Shown: positions 39,172 through 52,680, numbered from the stretch's first letter. The stretch: DNA of 64,000 bases from Apostichopus japonicus (GCF_037975245.1 NC_092570.1:15262001-15326000); one strand, 5' to 3'. Numbers and translations: made by a program. The notes: a model not told the origin generated them from the letters alone.

Positions 39172-40330
39172 ATGTTATATGAAACTGTGTTTTGTATTTT
39201 AATTAACATTCAAATTAACATTCTCAATGTAGTTGTATTTTGCCAATATTTCATCAACTGTGTGTAAAATACTGTACAAAAACGAATCATTGCTTCTACT
39301 AGATTATCTGCGAAGACAGATGCTTGAAATGGTGAGAACCTCGAGTGTTTCTTTGCACATGTTGTTACTGTACATACATTAGCATAATCCAATATGGATG
39401 CACTTACCGTAACCAAAATGAAACATACAGATGCTATTTTCCCCTTCCCCCTGACCACTTCTTGTCGATGGCCTTTTGTACTATGTTTTGAAACTTCATT
39501 GTAAACACTTGTTTGTAAATTCCAACTTGATTTACTATATTAGTCACTAAACTATTCTTGAGAGGTTTCGTGTTTAATTTGTAATACTCATGTTTCGTAT
39601 GGCATCATGATCTTGTATTTTGTTATTTTGAAACATCAAATTACCTCTGTCACATGTCAGTTTTACTGAAGACACAAAGTCACCTAAAACAAAATGACAA
39701 GAAAAAAGAAAAAGCAAAGGTCACAGCTGTTCTTTAGCGGCCTCTTTAGACCCAAACACAGGCATACAGCTCAATTACAATATTTTATTGGAGGGCTGCT
39801 TAAAACTGTTTTCAATGCTTGAAAGTTACTGTTGATCTGAAGTCGAGCTATGGCCCCCATTGGGCGAGAAGCAGCCCGCGAACAGTTGGGAGTAGAGCTG
39901 AGTGTGGTCAGCCCAGAGTTGGGGAGGGTTTGGTCCCAAGAGATCCTATCCACAGCCTTCAACCACATACTTGATAATGACACCACTCTTTTTCACTTGC
40001 CCATTGGTGGCAGGTAGGGGTCAAGAAAAATAATTCAAACTGAGCTAATATGTCACAAGTAGTTTTAGAGTGGGGAAAGAGATTTCGGGCAACCCGTCAT
40101 GTGGGAGGGGCTTCGGTCCCAAGAGAGCATAAACCGCAGCCATTCTCTAGCTCATGTGTACTGTATGTTGCATCCTTCAAGTTTATTTAGCAAAGTTCTA
40201 CCTTTCTTTTTTATCACAACCCATATGGCAAAATAGTTTAATTTGATCACGATCCATTGATCCTTTTAGATTTTGGATCAATTTAGATTGAGCTTGATCT
40301 AGAGTAACAAGGTTAAATAGGCTTGCTGTT
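39172..40330. other. No gene recognised
   Basis: A GC-richer patch at 39840-40145 contains two related phrases (ggtcccaagaga at about 39931 and 40107), suggesting an old duplicated repeat fragment. The minus-strand frame at 39771-39986 has no known domain. Confidence 0.4.
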
Positions 40331-40333
40331 TAT

Positions 40334-41540
40334 ATGTTTGAGGTATAAACACTGTTTATAGGTTTGAGGTAAATACTGTTTATAGGTTTGAGGTAAACAC
40401 TGATTCTAGGTTTGAGGTCAACACTATTGATAGGTTTGAGGTCAACACTGTTTATCGGTTTGAAGTAACACAGTTTGAAGTAACATTTTGAGGTTAACAC
40501 TGTTTATAGGTTTGAGTCAATACTGTTTATAGGTTTGAGGTAAACACTGTTTACAGGTTTGAGGTCTATAGGTTTGAGGTAAACACTGTTTATAGGTTTG
40601 AGGTCAACACTGTTTATAGGTTTGAGGTAAACACTGTTTATAGGTTTGAGGTAAACACTGTTTATAGGTTTGAGGTAAACACTGTTTATAGGTTTGAGGT
40701 AAACACTGTTTATAGGTTTGAGGTAAGCACTGTTTATAGGTTTGAGGTCAACACTGTTTATAGGTTTGAGGTCAACACTGTTTATAGGTTTGTTGTAAAC
40801 ACTGTTGATAGGTTTGAGGTCAACACTGTTTATCGGTTTGAAGTAACACAGTTTGAAGTAACACTTTGAGGTTAACACTGTTTATAGGTTTGAGTCAATA
40901 CTGTTTATAGGTTTGAGGTAAACACTGTTTACAGGTTTGAGGTCTATAGGTTTGAGGTAAACACTGTTTATAGGTTTGAGGTCAACACTGTTTATAGGTT
41001 TGAGGTAAACACTGTTTAAAGGTTTGAGGTAAACACTGTTTATAGGTTTGAGGTAAACACTGTTTATAGGTTTGAGGTAAACACTGTTTATAGGTTTGAG
41101 GTAAACACTATTTAAAGGTTTGAGGTAAACACTGTTTAGAGGTTTGAGGTCAACACTGTTTATAGGTTTGAGGTCAACACTGTTTAAAGGTTTGAGGTAA
41201 ACACTGTTTATAGGTTCGAGGTCAACACTGTTTATAGGATTGAAGTAACACTGTATATAGGTTTGAAGTAACACTGTATATAGGTTTGAGGTCAACACTG
41301 TTTATAGGTTTGAGGTAAACACTATTTAAAGGTTTGAGGTAAACACTGTTTAGAGGTTTGAGGTCAACACTGTTTATAGGTTTGAGGTCAACACTGTTTA
41401 AAGGTTTGAGGTAAACACTGTTTATAGGTTCGAGGTCAACACTGTTTATAGGATTGAAGTAACACTGTATATAGGTTTGAAGTAACACTGTATATAGGTT
41501 TGAGGTCAACACTGTTTATAGGTTTGAGGTAAACACTAAA
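40334..41540. repeat. 24-bp minisatellite, about 50 copies
   Basis: Unit tttgaggtaaacactgttta plus tagg. Variants include gaggtcaac and gaagtaac. Because 24 is a multiple of three, the minus strand stays open for long stretches (repeat YLKPINSV). Blocks repeat at larger scale: the segment at about 40463-40590 recurs about 377 bp later, and 41091-41220 recurs about 217 bp later. Coding is unlikely: frames start and stop at array defects and lack splice sites. Confidence 0.95.
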
Positions 41541-43051
41541 GGAAGTCAGCATATTCATCTGACAACAAATGAACATTTTTCTTTGTCCCCTGGCAAATTT
41601 GAAATTGACATTAAAACAAAAATTATGTTTTTCAATCTGTCAGCACTGTGCCACTTCCATATACTGTATATACTGTCACGTAGTAGAATATACCTCTGGG
41701 TGGAAGCTGATATCGTCATCTTGCGTTTAGGAAGTTCCAATATCTTCTACATAGCACTGCTATTTTCAGCAAGAAGAATAATTATATTGCCCATGTGTGT
41801 CTCCCTGTGCAGGGTATTGCAAGTATTACACAAACAGGTTTAATTTTTCTAAATATTTCTTTTTTTTTTTTTTAGTCAATTTATTTGAACGAAGCAAAAA
41901 AAGTATTAAACTCCCTAACAGCAAATCTTTGATTTAAGGACATTTATCATTTTTGTCAAAGCCATTTGAAACTGAAATCCCCATGACAATATAGAATATT
42001 AGCTTTCCAAGACTGATTAAATTTCGTTTCAAGATAATTAAAATATTTGGAAAATTGGCAAATTTTGGATTTTACATAAACATTATCAAATTCTAAATAT
42101 GACAAAGCAACCAAATCTTGAGAACCGTATAAAATCCACATTTGGTGAAAAAAAAGAAGAGAAAAAAGGAATTGAGGAAAAATTACTATTTCCTTGTTCT
42201 TATTTTGATTAAATACTTGCAGCTTCGTTAAGATTTTCGACCAAATTGACAGAAGGCTGGTTTCCAACTCATTACGAGTTTCATTTATATATATATATTT
42301 ATATATAAAATGAGGTCAGTGTCCTCTGCATTCTACTTTTTTAATTAGTTTTAATTCCAGAGATTTCCATTGTCACAGATAAAAGTCAATGCGATAAATA
42401 TTCAGATTGAGCGGTACACTTCTCTCCCAACACTTTGCTATTTTACAGATGACAATCTCTGTAAACAGAGTACAGTAAATCAATATGTAAACAACCAAAT
42501 TATAAAACATAAACACCCTCTAACCACCCCCTCACCCCAGCCCCCGAAGATACAATATTTAATTAAAAAGTCTGTAGCATACCAAAGGTCACGTGACCAG
42601 TAAACGCCGTAACTAATTAGCAGCCTTAGCCCAGTATCATTACCATGCACACCAAAAATTTCTGAATGAATTTAAGAAGAGAGCAATTAGTCCTACTCTC
42701 CTTTTTTTACATTTTGAATTGCATTGGGTTATAATATTTTTACAGCCATCACGGGATAGCACAGATCTGCCTAAATTTAAATACGACATCTGAGTGGCTA
42801 AAAATCTTTGGGATAAAAGGGAGTGAGTTATTCACCATTTCATCAAATGTAGACAATTTAGTTTGCCATAGTTTTTTAAAACAAATTTATGTAAGGTACT
42901 ATCTTATTTTCTCATTTGCGAATCACCTGTTTGGTTTTGGTGGATAATTTTACGCTGGTTGGTGTAATCTTGATGGAAACTATAGGACCAAAAACAATTA
43001 ATCATACTCTCTTTTCTCTTGTTGACTCTCATTTTAATCTCTCTCCTTCAG
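41541..43051. other. No gene recognised
   Basis: AT-rich. Chance frames only (41583-41843 plus strand, 41956-42267 minus strand). The right end is a good pyrimidine tract and CAG at 43051. Confidence 0.4.
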
Positions 43052-43394
43052 GTCGAAAGGATGGCACCACTACAGTAGATTCAGAAGTTCAAGAAAATTA
43101 TGGCCGGAAAAAAAAACTCTGATATTGCAACTAAACTCCAAGATGGATAATAGCCCCTGCTCGGACTACATATCTATGAATCTGAGACAGGACGAAACGA
43201 AGAAATCAAGGCTGCAGCCGAACGTGAGGCCACCCTATCGAGGCTACTTCTACCTTTTGGCTTTAAATGATGGAGTTTGTGAAACCTTTGTCTCGGCCAG
43301 GGTTATTCGACTTCCTATCGATCATTCGGAAGCATCTGACACGATTGGCAATCTCGGCTTTTTCGATGGGGTAACGAATCAGGCGCTGAAGTGA
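43052..43394 (+). CDS. Unassigned open frame after a strong acceptor
   Basis: Acceptor ttttaatctctctccttcag ends at 43051. One frame (codons from 43053) is open to TGA at 43392-43394 and includes RPPYRGYFYLLALNDGV. A second frame gives RKDGTTTVDSEVQENYG and stops soon after at the poly-A run. A third gives ESETGRNEEIKAAAEREA after two stops. The GC-rich second half also looks protein-like on the minus strand, so this may be a decayed mobile element rather than a host exon. Product not recognised. Confidence 0.25.
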
Positions 43395-43906
43395 CCTTTG
43401 GAAAAGTGGTGTAGCCTTTTCGAGTACCTGGCCTTAAGGCAATTGACGATGACCACATTAAAAAACGGCATAATTAAAGTCGGTGTTTGTCTTTGCAAAA
43501 CACACGAAATAGTTTACAGAAAGGGTTTCGCATCAAGACTCAAGAACTGATATAGTGTTCAAAATGCAAACGTTTGTGTATCACTTGAGATAAAGCTAAA
43601 TTTTTGCCATGAATGTGACTTTCTATAGGGGAGACACACTTGATCTTTCAAGGACAACATAAAGCACATAAGTATGCACAGTGTACCTAAAATCATAATT
43701 TGTCATTTACAGGTCATCAGTACTACCCCTCCAGCTCCCCTCTCGGCCCTCCAAATATGCTCACCCTCAGCATTCTACTTCAACCACACCAAACCTAGTT
43801 AAATCCAGACTGAAACATTTAATGGTCTATTTTATAAATATATATGTTGGAATACAGTGGTATTACGACCTTGCTTACCGGTTTCGAACCTCTGGACATA
43901 CATTCA

Positions 43907-43979
43907 GCGTCCATAGCCTAGCGGTTAGGTTGTCCGCATATAAAGCGGGAGGCCCGGGTTCGAATCTCGGTGGAGGCTG
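43907..43979 (+). mobile_element. tRNA-like sequence, probably a SINE head
   Basis: The sequence folds as a near-complete cloverleaf: acceptor arms gcgtcca/tggaggc with one mismatch, A-box tagcctagcggttagg, an anticodon stem tccgc/gcggg with loop atataaa, and B box ggttcgaatct. The loop would place ATA as the anticodon, which is not a normal animal tRNA-Tyr anticodon. An (AT)n tract follows at about 44027. A tRNA-derived SINE or pseudogene is more likely than a working tRNA. Confidence 0.65.
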
Positions 43980-44026
43980 GAAGTTTTATCACTGTTCTGG
44001 ATTTTCATACTCATTACGTTTTAAAT

Positions 44027-44100
44027 TATATATATATATATCTATATTTCTATATATATAGATATATATAGATATAGATATACATACATACATTTTATAT
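44027..44100. repeat. AT/GATA-type microsatellite
   Basis: tatata, gatata and tacata repeats following the tRNA-like unit. Confidence 0.9.
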
Positions 44101-46243
44101 ACACACATACATTTCACAATAATTTACAAACACTTTGCAAGTTATTTTCAATTTGGACATGTATCCCTACAGCAGGATCCTTGTCCACAGTAGAGGCGTT
44201 TATTTACACATCTGAGTCAATCGAACCATGAAACCTGTGTTATCCTCTAAGGCTAGAGACAACTTGTGGACATGTGCAGTATATGGCAACATGATCTGTT
44301 CTTCAAAACGGGTGAAGTGGGACCAGAAATAGAACCACCGCGCATTAGAAGCTGCGGTTTTATCTTTAAACACTACAATACTAATGCTCATCTATACTAT
44401 ACTTACAACCCTTAAGTTCATAGGAAGTACAGGCATATACAGTATATGTATTCACATACATACTCAAGTACAGAAATGGCAGTACACAGTACTGTACTGT
44501 AGATAAATAGATATATTCAAGGACAAGAGAAAAATCAGCATAAAAACCGACAAATCACCCAATTTGAGCCCCCTTGAGATGGAGTATCAACGAAATGTTA
44601 AATATTTTAGCTGACTCCTTGAGAAGAAAAAAGGGAAAAACAAAAAAATCTAAACAAAAACAAAGATTTTGTCTAGTTTTTAATGGAGATGCGACTTTTG
44701 AAGGAAATTTTTTTTTCACTTCCTTGTTGAAGTATACAAAAAATCTAAAAAATTCCCCAAATTGAGTTTATGAAATCTTGTACTCCTACAACTTTGAATG
44801 AATCAAGAATGTTTAAAACAGTAGCAATCAAGAAGTGGGGTGGGGGGGTAGAAATCTAATGCTGGGGACTTGGGGTCTTCACCTGAAGAATTTTAGGGAA
44901 ATATTCTAGATTTTAGGGATTATTTAAAACTCTTATCTCTCAATGCTTTCTTTTGTTATCTGTTCCAATACAGTGGTCATTTATACCTGTTCATTGTTTA
45001 TTTTTTGCTTGTCACTCATTTGCTGATACCAAGGATCCAGCTGAAATGATTCCTACTGTAGTTGGATAAAAAAGGGGCAGAAATGTACTCCTACTCAGGG
45101 GGGTAGTGGGGGGGTACAACATCAGAGGGGCACTTTCTCATTCCACAACCACCACTCGTTATGCTATTAACCGATACACACCGGCCATATCACTTAAATA
45201 TATATGATGTGTTAGTATGCTATCAATACTAATATGGTGCACGTGAATAATTAAAATAAAATATTAAAATTAACAAAGGCTTAAGATATCCAAAAGACAG
45301 TTCTTCATCAAAGGGGCACATTTTATTTGCCAGTAGGGCATATTTGGAAAAAAGTAGGGGGAGGGGGACGTTCCCCCAGGCTCCTACACTCTTGCTCCTA
45401 CTGCACACTTTTCAAGGGGGAGTGGAGGTGGGGGGGGAGGGAAGAAATCAGCGGTACCCTCTGTCCCTTGTCCCTGTGTCTATGATACTGTTCATAGAAC
45501 GATGTGAATTTTAAATGTAAGTTTGCTGGTCATCTTCATAAGTAGAAACATGGTTATTGAACAGCAAATTCCTTCATATCAGACTTTACAAGAGCTAACA
45601 TAATTTGTCAACCTTTATAAGGATTTTATCACCCTTATGAGGTTAAAATGAACTACATTATTCTGGGTGATTGTTGTATTAAACAGCATCAAGAAATTCA
45701 TGACACCCCCCTTCCCCACTCCCCTTGGAAAAAACCTCAAAGGCTGCTAAAGCTAACACAGTTTGGCACAAAACTGAAAGAGCACAGGGGAAAATTCAAT
45801 TTTGCCAACCATCATTCCTTCCACTGATCTGTTAGTGCACAAAGTTACACTCCATCTTTTCTATACCCTACTCGTAAGATTTTGATCAGCTCAACGGTGA
45901 CTTTTATAGCCTGTCACCGGAGTGTACCCACCGGGCAATAAATTCGTTGATATGTATACATGTATCTGTCAGTTCATTTCTATTATACAGTATAGTATTC
46001 TCCTCAAAGTTTTCCGTTGAAAACGCCGAAAAGAACTGTCATAATTTTGAAGGATAAATGAATTTTTCTTAAAATTGAATCTCTCTGTGCTATATAAATT
46101 GACATGAAGGCGAGCAATAAGGAGAAAAAGAAAGAAAAAAAAATAACATTATTTCAACCTTTTGAATGTAACATATTGATTATTTATTTAAAACATTTAT
46201 TTTTGTTTTATTTAAGAAAAAGAGTTATATATACCCGTTCCAG
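44101..46243. other. No gene recognised
   Basis: AT-rich with several G-runs (44838, 45100, 45360, 45430). No exon seen. It ends in the acceptor cccgttccag of the exon at 46244. Confidence 0.45.
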
Positions 46244-46402
46244 ATATCTCAACCTGTCTCCTTGCCTGTGATCGGTTGCCGTGGGCGTCAGCTGGTCTGG
46301 ATCAAGAAGTTTATGACTGGCTTTAGCGGCTGTTTCATCTCCACCTCGGGTGACGTGACCAGGGCGTATAACGATGACGTCAGGTTGACCAACCTGAGAA
46401 AG
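46244..46402 (+). CDS. Exon of an unidentified protein-coding gene (exon a)
   Basis: A 53-codon exon, phase 0 at both ends. Acceptor cccgttccag; donor AAG|GTTAGA. The peptide includes VIGCRGRQLVWIKKFMTGF, then GCFISTSGDVTRAYNDDVR, then LTNLRK. Codon third positions are almost all G, C or T (a single A among the last 46 codons), a strong coding signature in such AT-rich DNA and absent in the other frames. No known domain is recognised. If the donor is ignored the frame runs 14 codons further to a stop at 46445. Confidence 0.7.
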
Positions 46403-46532
46403 GTTAGAAAACAGATAGAGACATTGAAAAAGACATCTCTAAAATGATGATCGTGTATTTATATAAAGATGGCAATTCTGGGCCTTTAGGTAGAATATCA
46501 CAAGCATACACAATTTATGGTAACGTTTCCAG

Positions 46533-46594
46533 GCTTTATTCTTTCTGATGCCTCTGTACCAATTTTCACGCATGTCCACTAGCGAGACCGTAAG
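46533..46594 (+). CDS. Exon of the same unidentified gene (exon b)
   Basis: A 62-bp exon after acceptor gtaacgtttccag with a good donor AAG|GTAAGC. Only one frame is open, and it is the one required by phase 0 of exon a: ALFFLMPLYQFSRMSTSETV. It ends in phase 2 (AG|). The intron before it is short (130 bp). An overlapping 120-codon minus-strand frame (46439-46801) is judged a shadow because the + strand sites and phases agree. Confidence 0.55.
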
Positions 46595-49500
46595 GTAAGC
46601 TCTCGGGGACAGAAGAAAAAGACAAGAGGGAAGGTTCAAAACCGTACAGTAGAAGGAAGTGTAATAACCTACCTGGAAGAAAGGCTTAATGGTTAGGATT
46701 TCGCAATGCAGTGATAATACAGTAGTACAGTGAACTGAACTTGTTTTTTTATTTTGTTTTTTTGGTAACCTATATAAATCCCAAGAGTTGATTCGGTACA
46801 AAGAGTTAAATGCTCATTGCATCCCCTACCGTCTTAGCTACTGTAGATGATCTAAATAAACTTTGGCAAAATATAAACAAAAGCAGAGAACTGATCAAAC
46901 TCAATTTTTTAGATAAAATTATTGATGTTACTGTACTGTATTTATCAACATAAAATTCCAGAGATATACTGTACCTAGTACAGGTTAGCTTCATTGGAAA
47001 CAAATTTAGTTGTGGGGTTGAAAACCTAATTATTTGGAATATTTAGCAATTTCCATAAAAGCCACAAAAAAAAAAAAAATTGGATGACAAAATGCAAAGT
47101 TTTGGCAATTTGAAGCTCCTTAAATTTAGTCACCATTTCTTGTATATTTTGGCAAACCTAATGAAATTTAAGTCCAACCAGATTGCATCTGTTCAAACTA
47201 AAAAAGTCACCACCTTTTTATTTGCAATAAACAAATTGAATTTTCTTCCACTAAAAACATCTGGTTATTTCATTCTCAATTAAATCATCTATCTTCTACC
47301 TATAAAATAAATTGCAATGCAAGAAAGCATACAGTAGTATAAGCTGCATATGACTCATGGTTTGGGTACAAGTAATGATACTTACCTGTCCCGCCCTACT
47401 TAAGCACTTTTCAATCTACCCAGCCGACTCGACTGGTAATGCTGTAATATTACTGCAGTCTTTAATCCCAGATCGCGACCCTTATCCCACACTGGGGACC
47501 CTAATCCCATAATGGGGATCCTACTACTTCATTGGGGACCCTTATACCATATCAGCAACCCTAATCCCATACTAGTGACCCTAATCCCACAATGGGGGAC
47601 CCTAATACCACATCAGCGACCATAATACTTAATCTGGGACCCTAATCCAACAACCTGGACATTGCACACTTCCAGAAGGCAACCCAGTAGTTCTTTATAG
47701 GAGTTTTGAAAGATACAGGAATGATTCGTTGGATGTAGTCTGAATTGATTTACTGTACAGTATGGCAGGCATGCTGATGTAGGGTGCCATAGATAGTTTC
47801 TAGCTAATGCTCTTTCATAACAGTCAGTTAAAGTACTAATTTGCCATTTACGGTATAAACGGTAAATAATTTCCTTGTAACGCTTACACTGCAATTCATG
47901 CTCTGTAAAGAAGGAAATAGGGGCGTGGGATGGGTCGGGTGGGGGGGGGGGGAGGGTTGATAAAATCTAGTCCATCATCAGGCTTCTTCACCGTTAATAA
48001 ATGAATTCAAACTGTACACACGGTTGATAATCACTCTGGCAATGTTATTATTTGTTTTTTCTTTAATTCATATACAGTATATACAGTATGGGCCTACTGT
48101 AAATCATACTGTACAAGATGCATTGAGAACCGGTACATGCTAAAAAATACACCGGTTATCACACAAGAAATGAACACTTTTCACAGCAGAAATTGTATTC
48201 CACTTGCTATTAAACTAATATTTCATTCTACATGCTGAATGGTCTGTATATTTATAAAAGGTTTTAAATTAGGATTCATCAGAGGTTGGGGGTGGGAGAG
48301 GGTGGGAGGGGTGGGAGGGGGTGGGAGGGGGATGTGATCCCATGATCCCCAAATTGTCATTTAACCAAAATTCCATCAGACAGATAGACGTGTACTGTAC
48401 TGAAACTGGACATGTGACTGACCTTTCCAAAGCCTTAATGGAGATGGTCAATTTTTCACATGTTATTTAAGCAAACGGAATGAAACATTATCCCAGTCGT
48501 CAAGCTACCGCACACCCATTACTCAATTCTTGCATCGAATCAATTACCTCTCCACCCAACATACATCACCTGCTGATTCCATTATAAATTTAAAAAAAAA
48601 TTCACTTCATCATATGCAATTGTCACGTTTCAAAATTACGATATAATAATACCAAAATTGCTCTCCCTCCCTTGCATGGAGTAATCTGTACTTCAAAAGC
48701 CTATAACTAAATCTTTCTAAAATAAAAGTTCTGTTTTAAAAAAAGACACTGAATATCTTCTTCTTTAATTGTATTCATCCCACACATTTGCTTTTTTTAA
48801 AAAAAAAAAATTTTTGACAAGTTCCCAAATCTCTGGAAATCTGATGAGTAGATTCATATCCCGGGTAGAAGAAAACTAAAGGATGAATTACTGCAAAGAA
48901 AGAAAAAAACTCCCAAAAATCAGTCGAAAGTTAACTTAAGAGCTGAAGACCGTGTAAAGCCAATAACCTACTAACACAAATTCACTCGATATTACTCCGA
49001 GGACAAGAGCCTTGTCAAATGACTCTTCTTTCTTTGTTTTTGTTATTTTAAACAAGAGAGGAAATAATTGATTCCAGAATTTTCTGACACACATTCAGAG
49101 ATCTTGGCAAACCTATAAAAACTTTATCTGGACCGATGTCGATATCTGTTACGGTGGTCATTTGTGGATTGAAGTAAGAAGAAGAAGAAGTAACAAATGA
49201 CCTTTGATGGATCAGCTCAAACGCTCTGTGCACTTGAAAGAAAGACTTCCAAACATTCTATTCCGCGTGGGAGCCTCGTCCCCGGCTTTCCTCAGAGACC
49301 ATAACAGATACAGTAGAACCAGTACAAACTAAATCTATTTGACTTTAATCGAACATAGAAACCATGCATCGTATGTATGTCACGTTGAAGAAAGAAATAA
49401 AGGAAAAAAAACACAGTCGTGGGATGCCTATTTCCGCTGCAAGGTTATGAAAAAAGAAAAATCGCGACTTAAAACTTTAGAGCTAAAATCTCCCATTTCG

Positions 49501-50202
49501 CAGTCGCTTTGGCAAATTTGATGCTGAATGATATTGATACGCTTGTGACAAGTCGGTCAATCTACTCCGAGGTTCCGTCACGCACTGATAGTTTAGTGAC
49601 ACCTGAGGGTGTAGTGACAGATCCAGCTGGTAAATGGATCTTACACTAAACAGATCTATATGCAGTAACACAGTATCTCATTTCTATTTTTAGGAAATTT
49701 TTAGGAGTTCTTGTCATCACATCACCAAAATTAAGTCGAGTCTGTATATTGTTAAGTATTTAGTGCTGAAAACCCCCCCGAAAAGTTTTTTTTTTCTTTC
49801 TGAATTTGTTGGGTAATTTTCAAATGAATTTCAATACTGTATAATTATCACCATAGCGACTGCAGTTTGCTAGTGACTAAGTCAAAGTTTCATTTGACAT
49901 CGTGTGAAGACGTAGAACAAAATGTTGAAATTTTTCCCAAATAATTTAATAAAGGCTTGCTAATTTGTGAGTTATTAATAATTTTAAACACTGTGGTTGG
50001 GAGACTACAATGGAAGACCAACTTTTTGAACTTGAACTAAACGATTAATTCTTTGCTACTTAACATTTGGTAAATGGTGTAACAAGCAAAAGTGGGGAGG
50101 GGTGGGTCTCCCCTCAGGACTCTTTACCTGCACATTGTCATACTGTACTTCCCACCCGCACCACCAACCCGCAAAAAACTGAAACATCACATCATAAAAC
50201 AG
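46595..50202. other. Probable intron, with repeats
   Basis: Contains a 24-25 bp degenerate repeat at 47470-47650 (gaccctaatccca), a G-run at 47940-47953, and a quadruplex-prone G-rich tract at 48283-48333. No exon was found. Confidence 0.45.
47470..47650. repeat. Degenerate 24-25 bp minisatellite
   Basis: Seven or so copies of a unit like ggggaccctaatcccata, each varied. Confidence 0.8.
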
Positions 50203-50304
50203 GGATTACGATATTGGAGTATTTGGAACTAAAATCATGTCTCTGCAAATGTTCGCTCTAAAGTACTTCAAACATGACTGCAGAATGGAAAGTTTTTGTT
50301 ATAG
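50203..50304 (+). CDS. Exon of the same unidentified gene (exon c)
   Basis: 102 bp after acceptor cataaaacag with a consensus GTGAGT donor. The single open frame needs two bases from the previous exon, exactly what exon b provides, making the junction codon Arg. The peptide runs DYDIGVFGTKIMSLQMFALK then YFKHDCRMESFCY. It ends in phase 2. The two other frames contain stops. No family recognised. Confidence 0.6.
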
Positions 50305-52680
50305 GTGAGTGCAAAGATAAATGGTTCTGGCGCCCCCTCTCTTTTGAAGCATCTTCTGTGGCTGTTAATATATTCAGCTCGTCAAGCTGCAATGTCTACT
50401 GAGGCACTATTAAACTCCATTTGGTCTAAGCTTTGGTTCACCAGGGGCCCCAAAATATTACGTTTAAAAGAAATATTAAAAAAAAGGATAATTTCTTTCG
50501 TGTTAGTTCTACTTTAGAAAATTTTAAAAAAAATTAACAAACTAGGAAAGTATAAAACAATCCTTTTGTATTGAAAGGTAGTACTTATGGTACAACCCAT
50601 TGTGAAAGAAAATTTTGCATTTTCCGGCACCCTTTTTAAAGATTTTCAAGAAAGAGGAAAAATAATAAGAAGAACTTTTCAATATTTTTAAATTTTAGTG
50701 TCATAGTAATGAATTTATGTATATGCAATTATGGCAGAAATGCAATTCACATTGAAAGTTCTAAAGAGTTGTATTTTGACCTAGATTTTCAAATTATGAT
50801 TAAATCAGACCATTACATGCCTTAGTACAAAGCAGTAGCCCATCAGAGGAGGTTTAGTGAAGGAGACTAAGGGACCACAAGGGGGGGGGGGCAAATAAAA
50901 GTGAAATGTAAAAGCTGGATAGTCAAAAGTGTTTTGGAAATTACTTTTGTCTTTTTTGTAAATTTTTCTTTTAGAATGCATTCAGCATAAAAATTTTACT
51001 GTACTAGCTAATCAGCACACAATATCAATTTGCAAGCAGGGCTGTTCGTCTTTTTTTGAAAGTTTTTCTTTTAAAATGCATTCAGCATAAAAATTTTACT
51101 GTACTAGGCTTATGGACACAAAATATCAATTTGCAAGCAGGGCTGTTCAAACTTTATAGAGAAAGCAAAACGGCAAGAGATAAATTTACACGAGTGGACT
51201 TTAGTCAATTTACACGGTTTATAAGTACACGTCACATACAGTTCGGTCGGTGTGCATTATTCAAATGAGTCCCCCTACTTGTGTTAGAATATAGATACCA
51301 TGTGGCGCTTACACTTCCGTAATTTAACGTTTCTTTATCATAATCCTAGAGTCGGTCTGACCTTGAATAGTGGCCAGAATATCCCACGACCAAAGATTCT
51401 AATTAATTCTGCGTAGAAATCAGACACCAAAACCCGAGGCACTCTTACAAATAAAACTCTTCCGAGTGGGTGTTTTTTTTCTCTCTCTCCTCCAACATTT
51501 CTGTACTTCACTGCGCTATGATCTCTATTGCTCAAAAAAAGAGAAAAAAAAAATTAGAAAAAAAAAACCTAGGGTGACAATGTTAAGCTGTCATGAAAAG
51601 TGGTAGATAACAGGCTAGTGGCTAGCAAACTCCAAAGTCCTTCAGAGTCAAGGTTATGTCGATGACTCTTGGTCATTTTGCGGACGAGGAGAGGCTTGCA
51701 AAGAGATTGATCGTTTTTTTATTTCCTGTGGGCTACAGATTCAGCTTATACAGTCAATATTAGTTTATTAAAAAGTTCTTGTTTGCTCGGGGATTAACAA
51801 AAGTAAACATGACTATGACTGCCAAAGCCTCTAATTATTTGATTCCTGGTTTGCTCAAAGTTCTGAAGAGGATGATGCAGTTTCACTTGATAAGGATGCA
51901 AAGTTGACGAAAAAAAGAACCTTTTATCATTCACAGAGAAAATAAATCTCGCAAAATCTATTTCCACTGATCATTATCCACTCAAATCTACTCAACCCCT
52001 AAAGTTCTACACTATTTTCCTTCTCCTCCTCCAAAGAAAAGTTCAATAATGAAGGAATATAAAGATCGTAAACCGTGCCGAGTCAGTGACATGTAAAAGA
52101 TATAGGCTCAAGATGGTTCCCATTTGGTTCAAATTTATGTTCAAAGAATGAATTTTAAATCTCTCCTGAATATTACATTAATTATATAAATCAGGCTTCT
52201 CAAGTATATTGGAAAAGCGCCAGGGTTTGCAAGTTTCTTCCCAGGTGGTGAAAGCCATGGACAGAAGAAACAGGTTTTCTTCAAGTTTCTTCCACTAAAA
52301 TTGCAAGAAACTCAAACAAGTGGGAAATTACTGTTTAAGTTTTAACACATGTATTTTGTGTACTGACTGATTAATGTAAAATCTAAGAACTAAACAGAAC
52401 TAATCCATAGGGTAACCCAGAGCACAGATACAACTGTCAATAAATCAGCTCTGATAAACCCCTCATAAATCTTGGAGCATGGAGCCACTGGCCACAACTT
52501 CTTGCTTAGAGCCGGGAGATAACCCTTCTTTCTAAACAAACATGGATTTTCCAATGCTTTTCGTTTGGTCACTACAGCTGGTCCAGTTTGGTGTAATCAT
52601 AGGTTCTTGGGCCCCTACATGATTATTTTTAAGACATTCACATTCCTTTAAGAAATTTAAGAGACTTTTACTATTGTGGC
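50305..52680. other. Probable intron, with a 100-bp duplication
   Basis: Two copies of a unit (aaaatgcattcagcataaaa to caagcagggctgttc) lie at about 50960-51050 and 51060-51150. Otherwise AT-rich. Confidence 0.5.

Noticed and set aside
40504-41512. Minus-strand LKPINSVY repeat proteins
   Set aside because: A 24-bp period keeps any stop-free frame open; no initiation context, exon boundaries or flanking coding sequence.
43907-43979. Functional tRNA gene
   Set aside because: Acceptor mismatch, an implausible ATA anticodon and the SINE-like setting argue for a tRNA-derived repeat.
46439-46801. 120-codon minus-strand frame
   Set aside because: It overlaps a plus-strand exon whose acceptor, donor and phase agree with its neighbours; the minus frame lacks such support.
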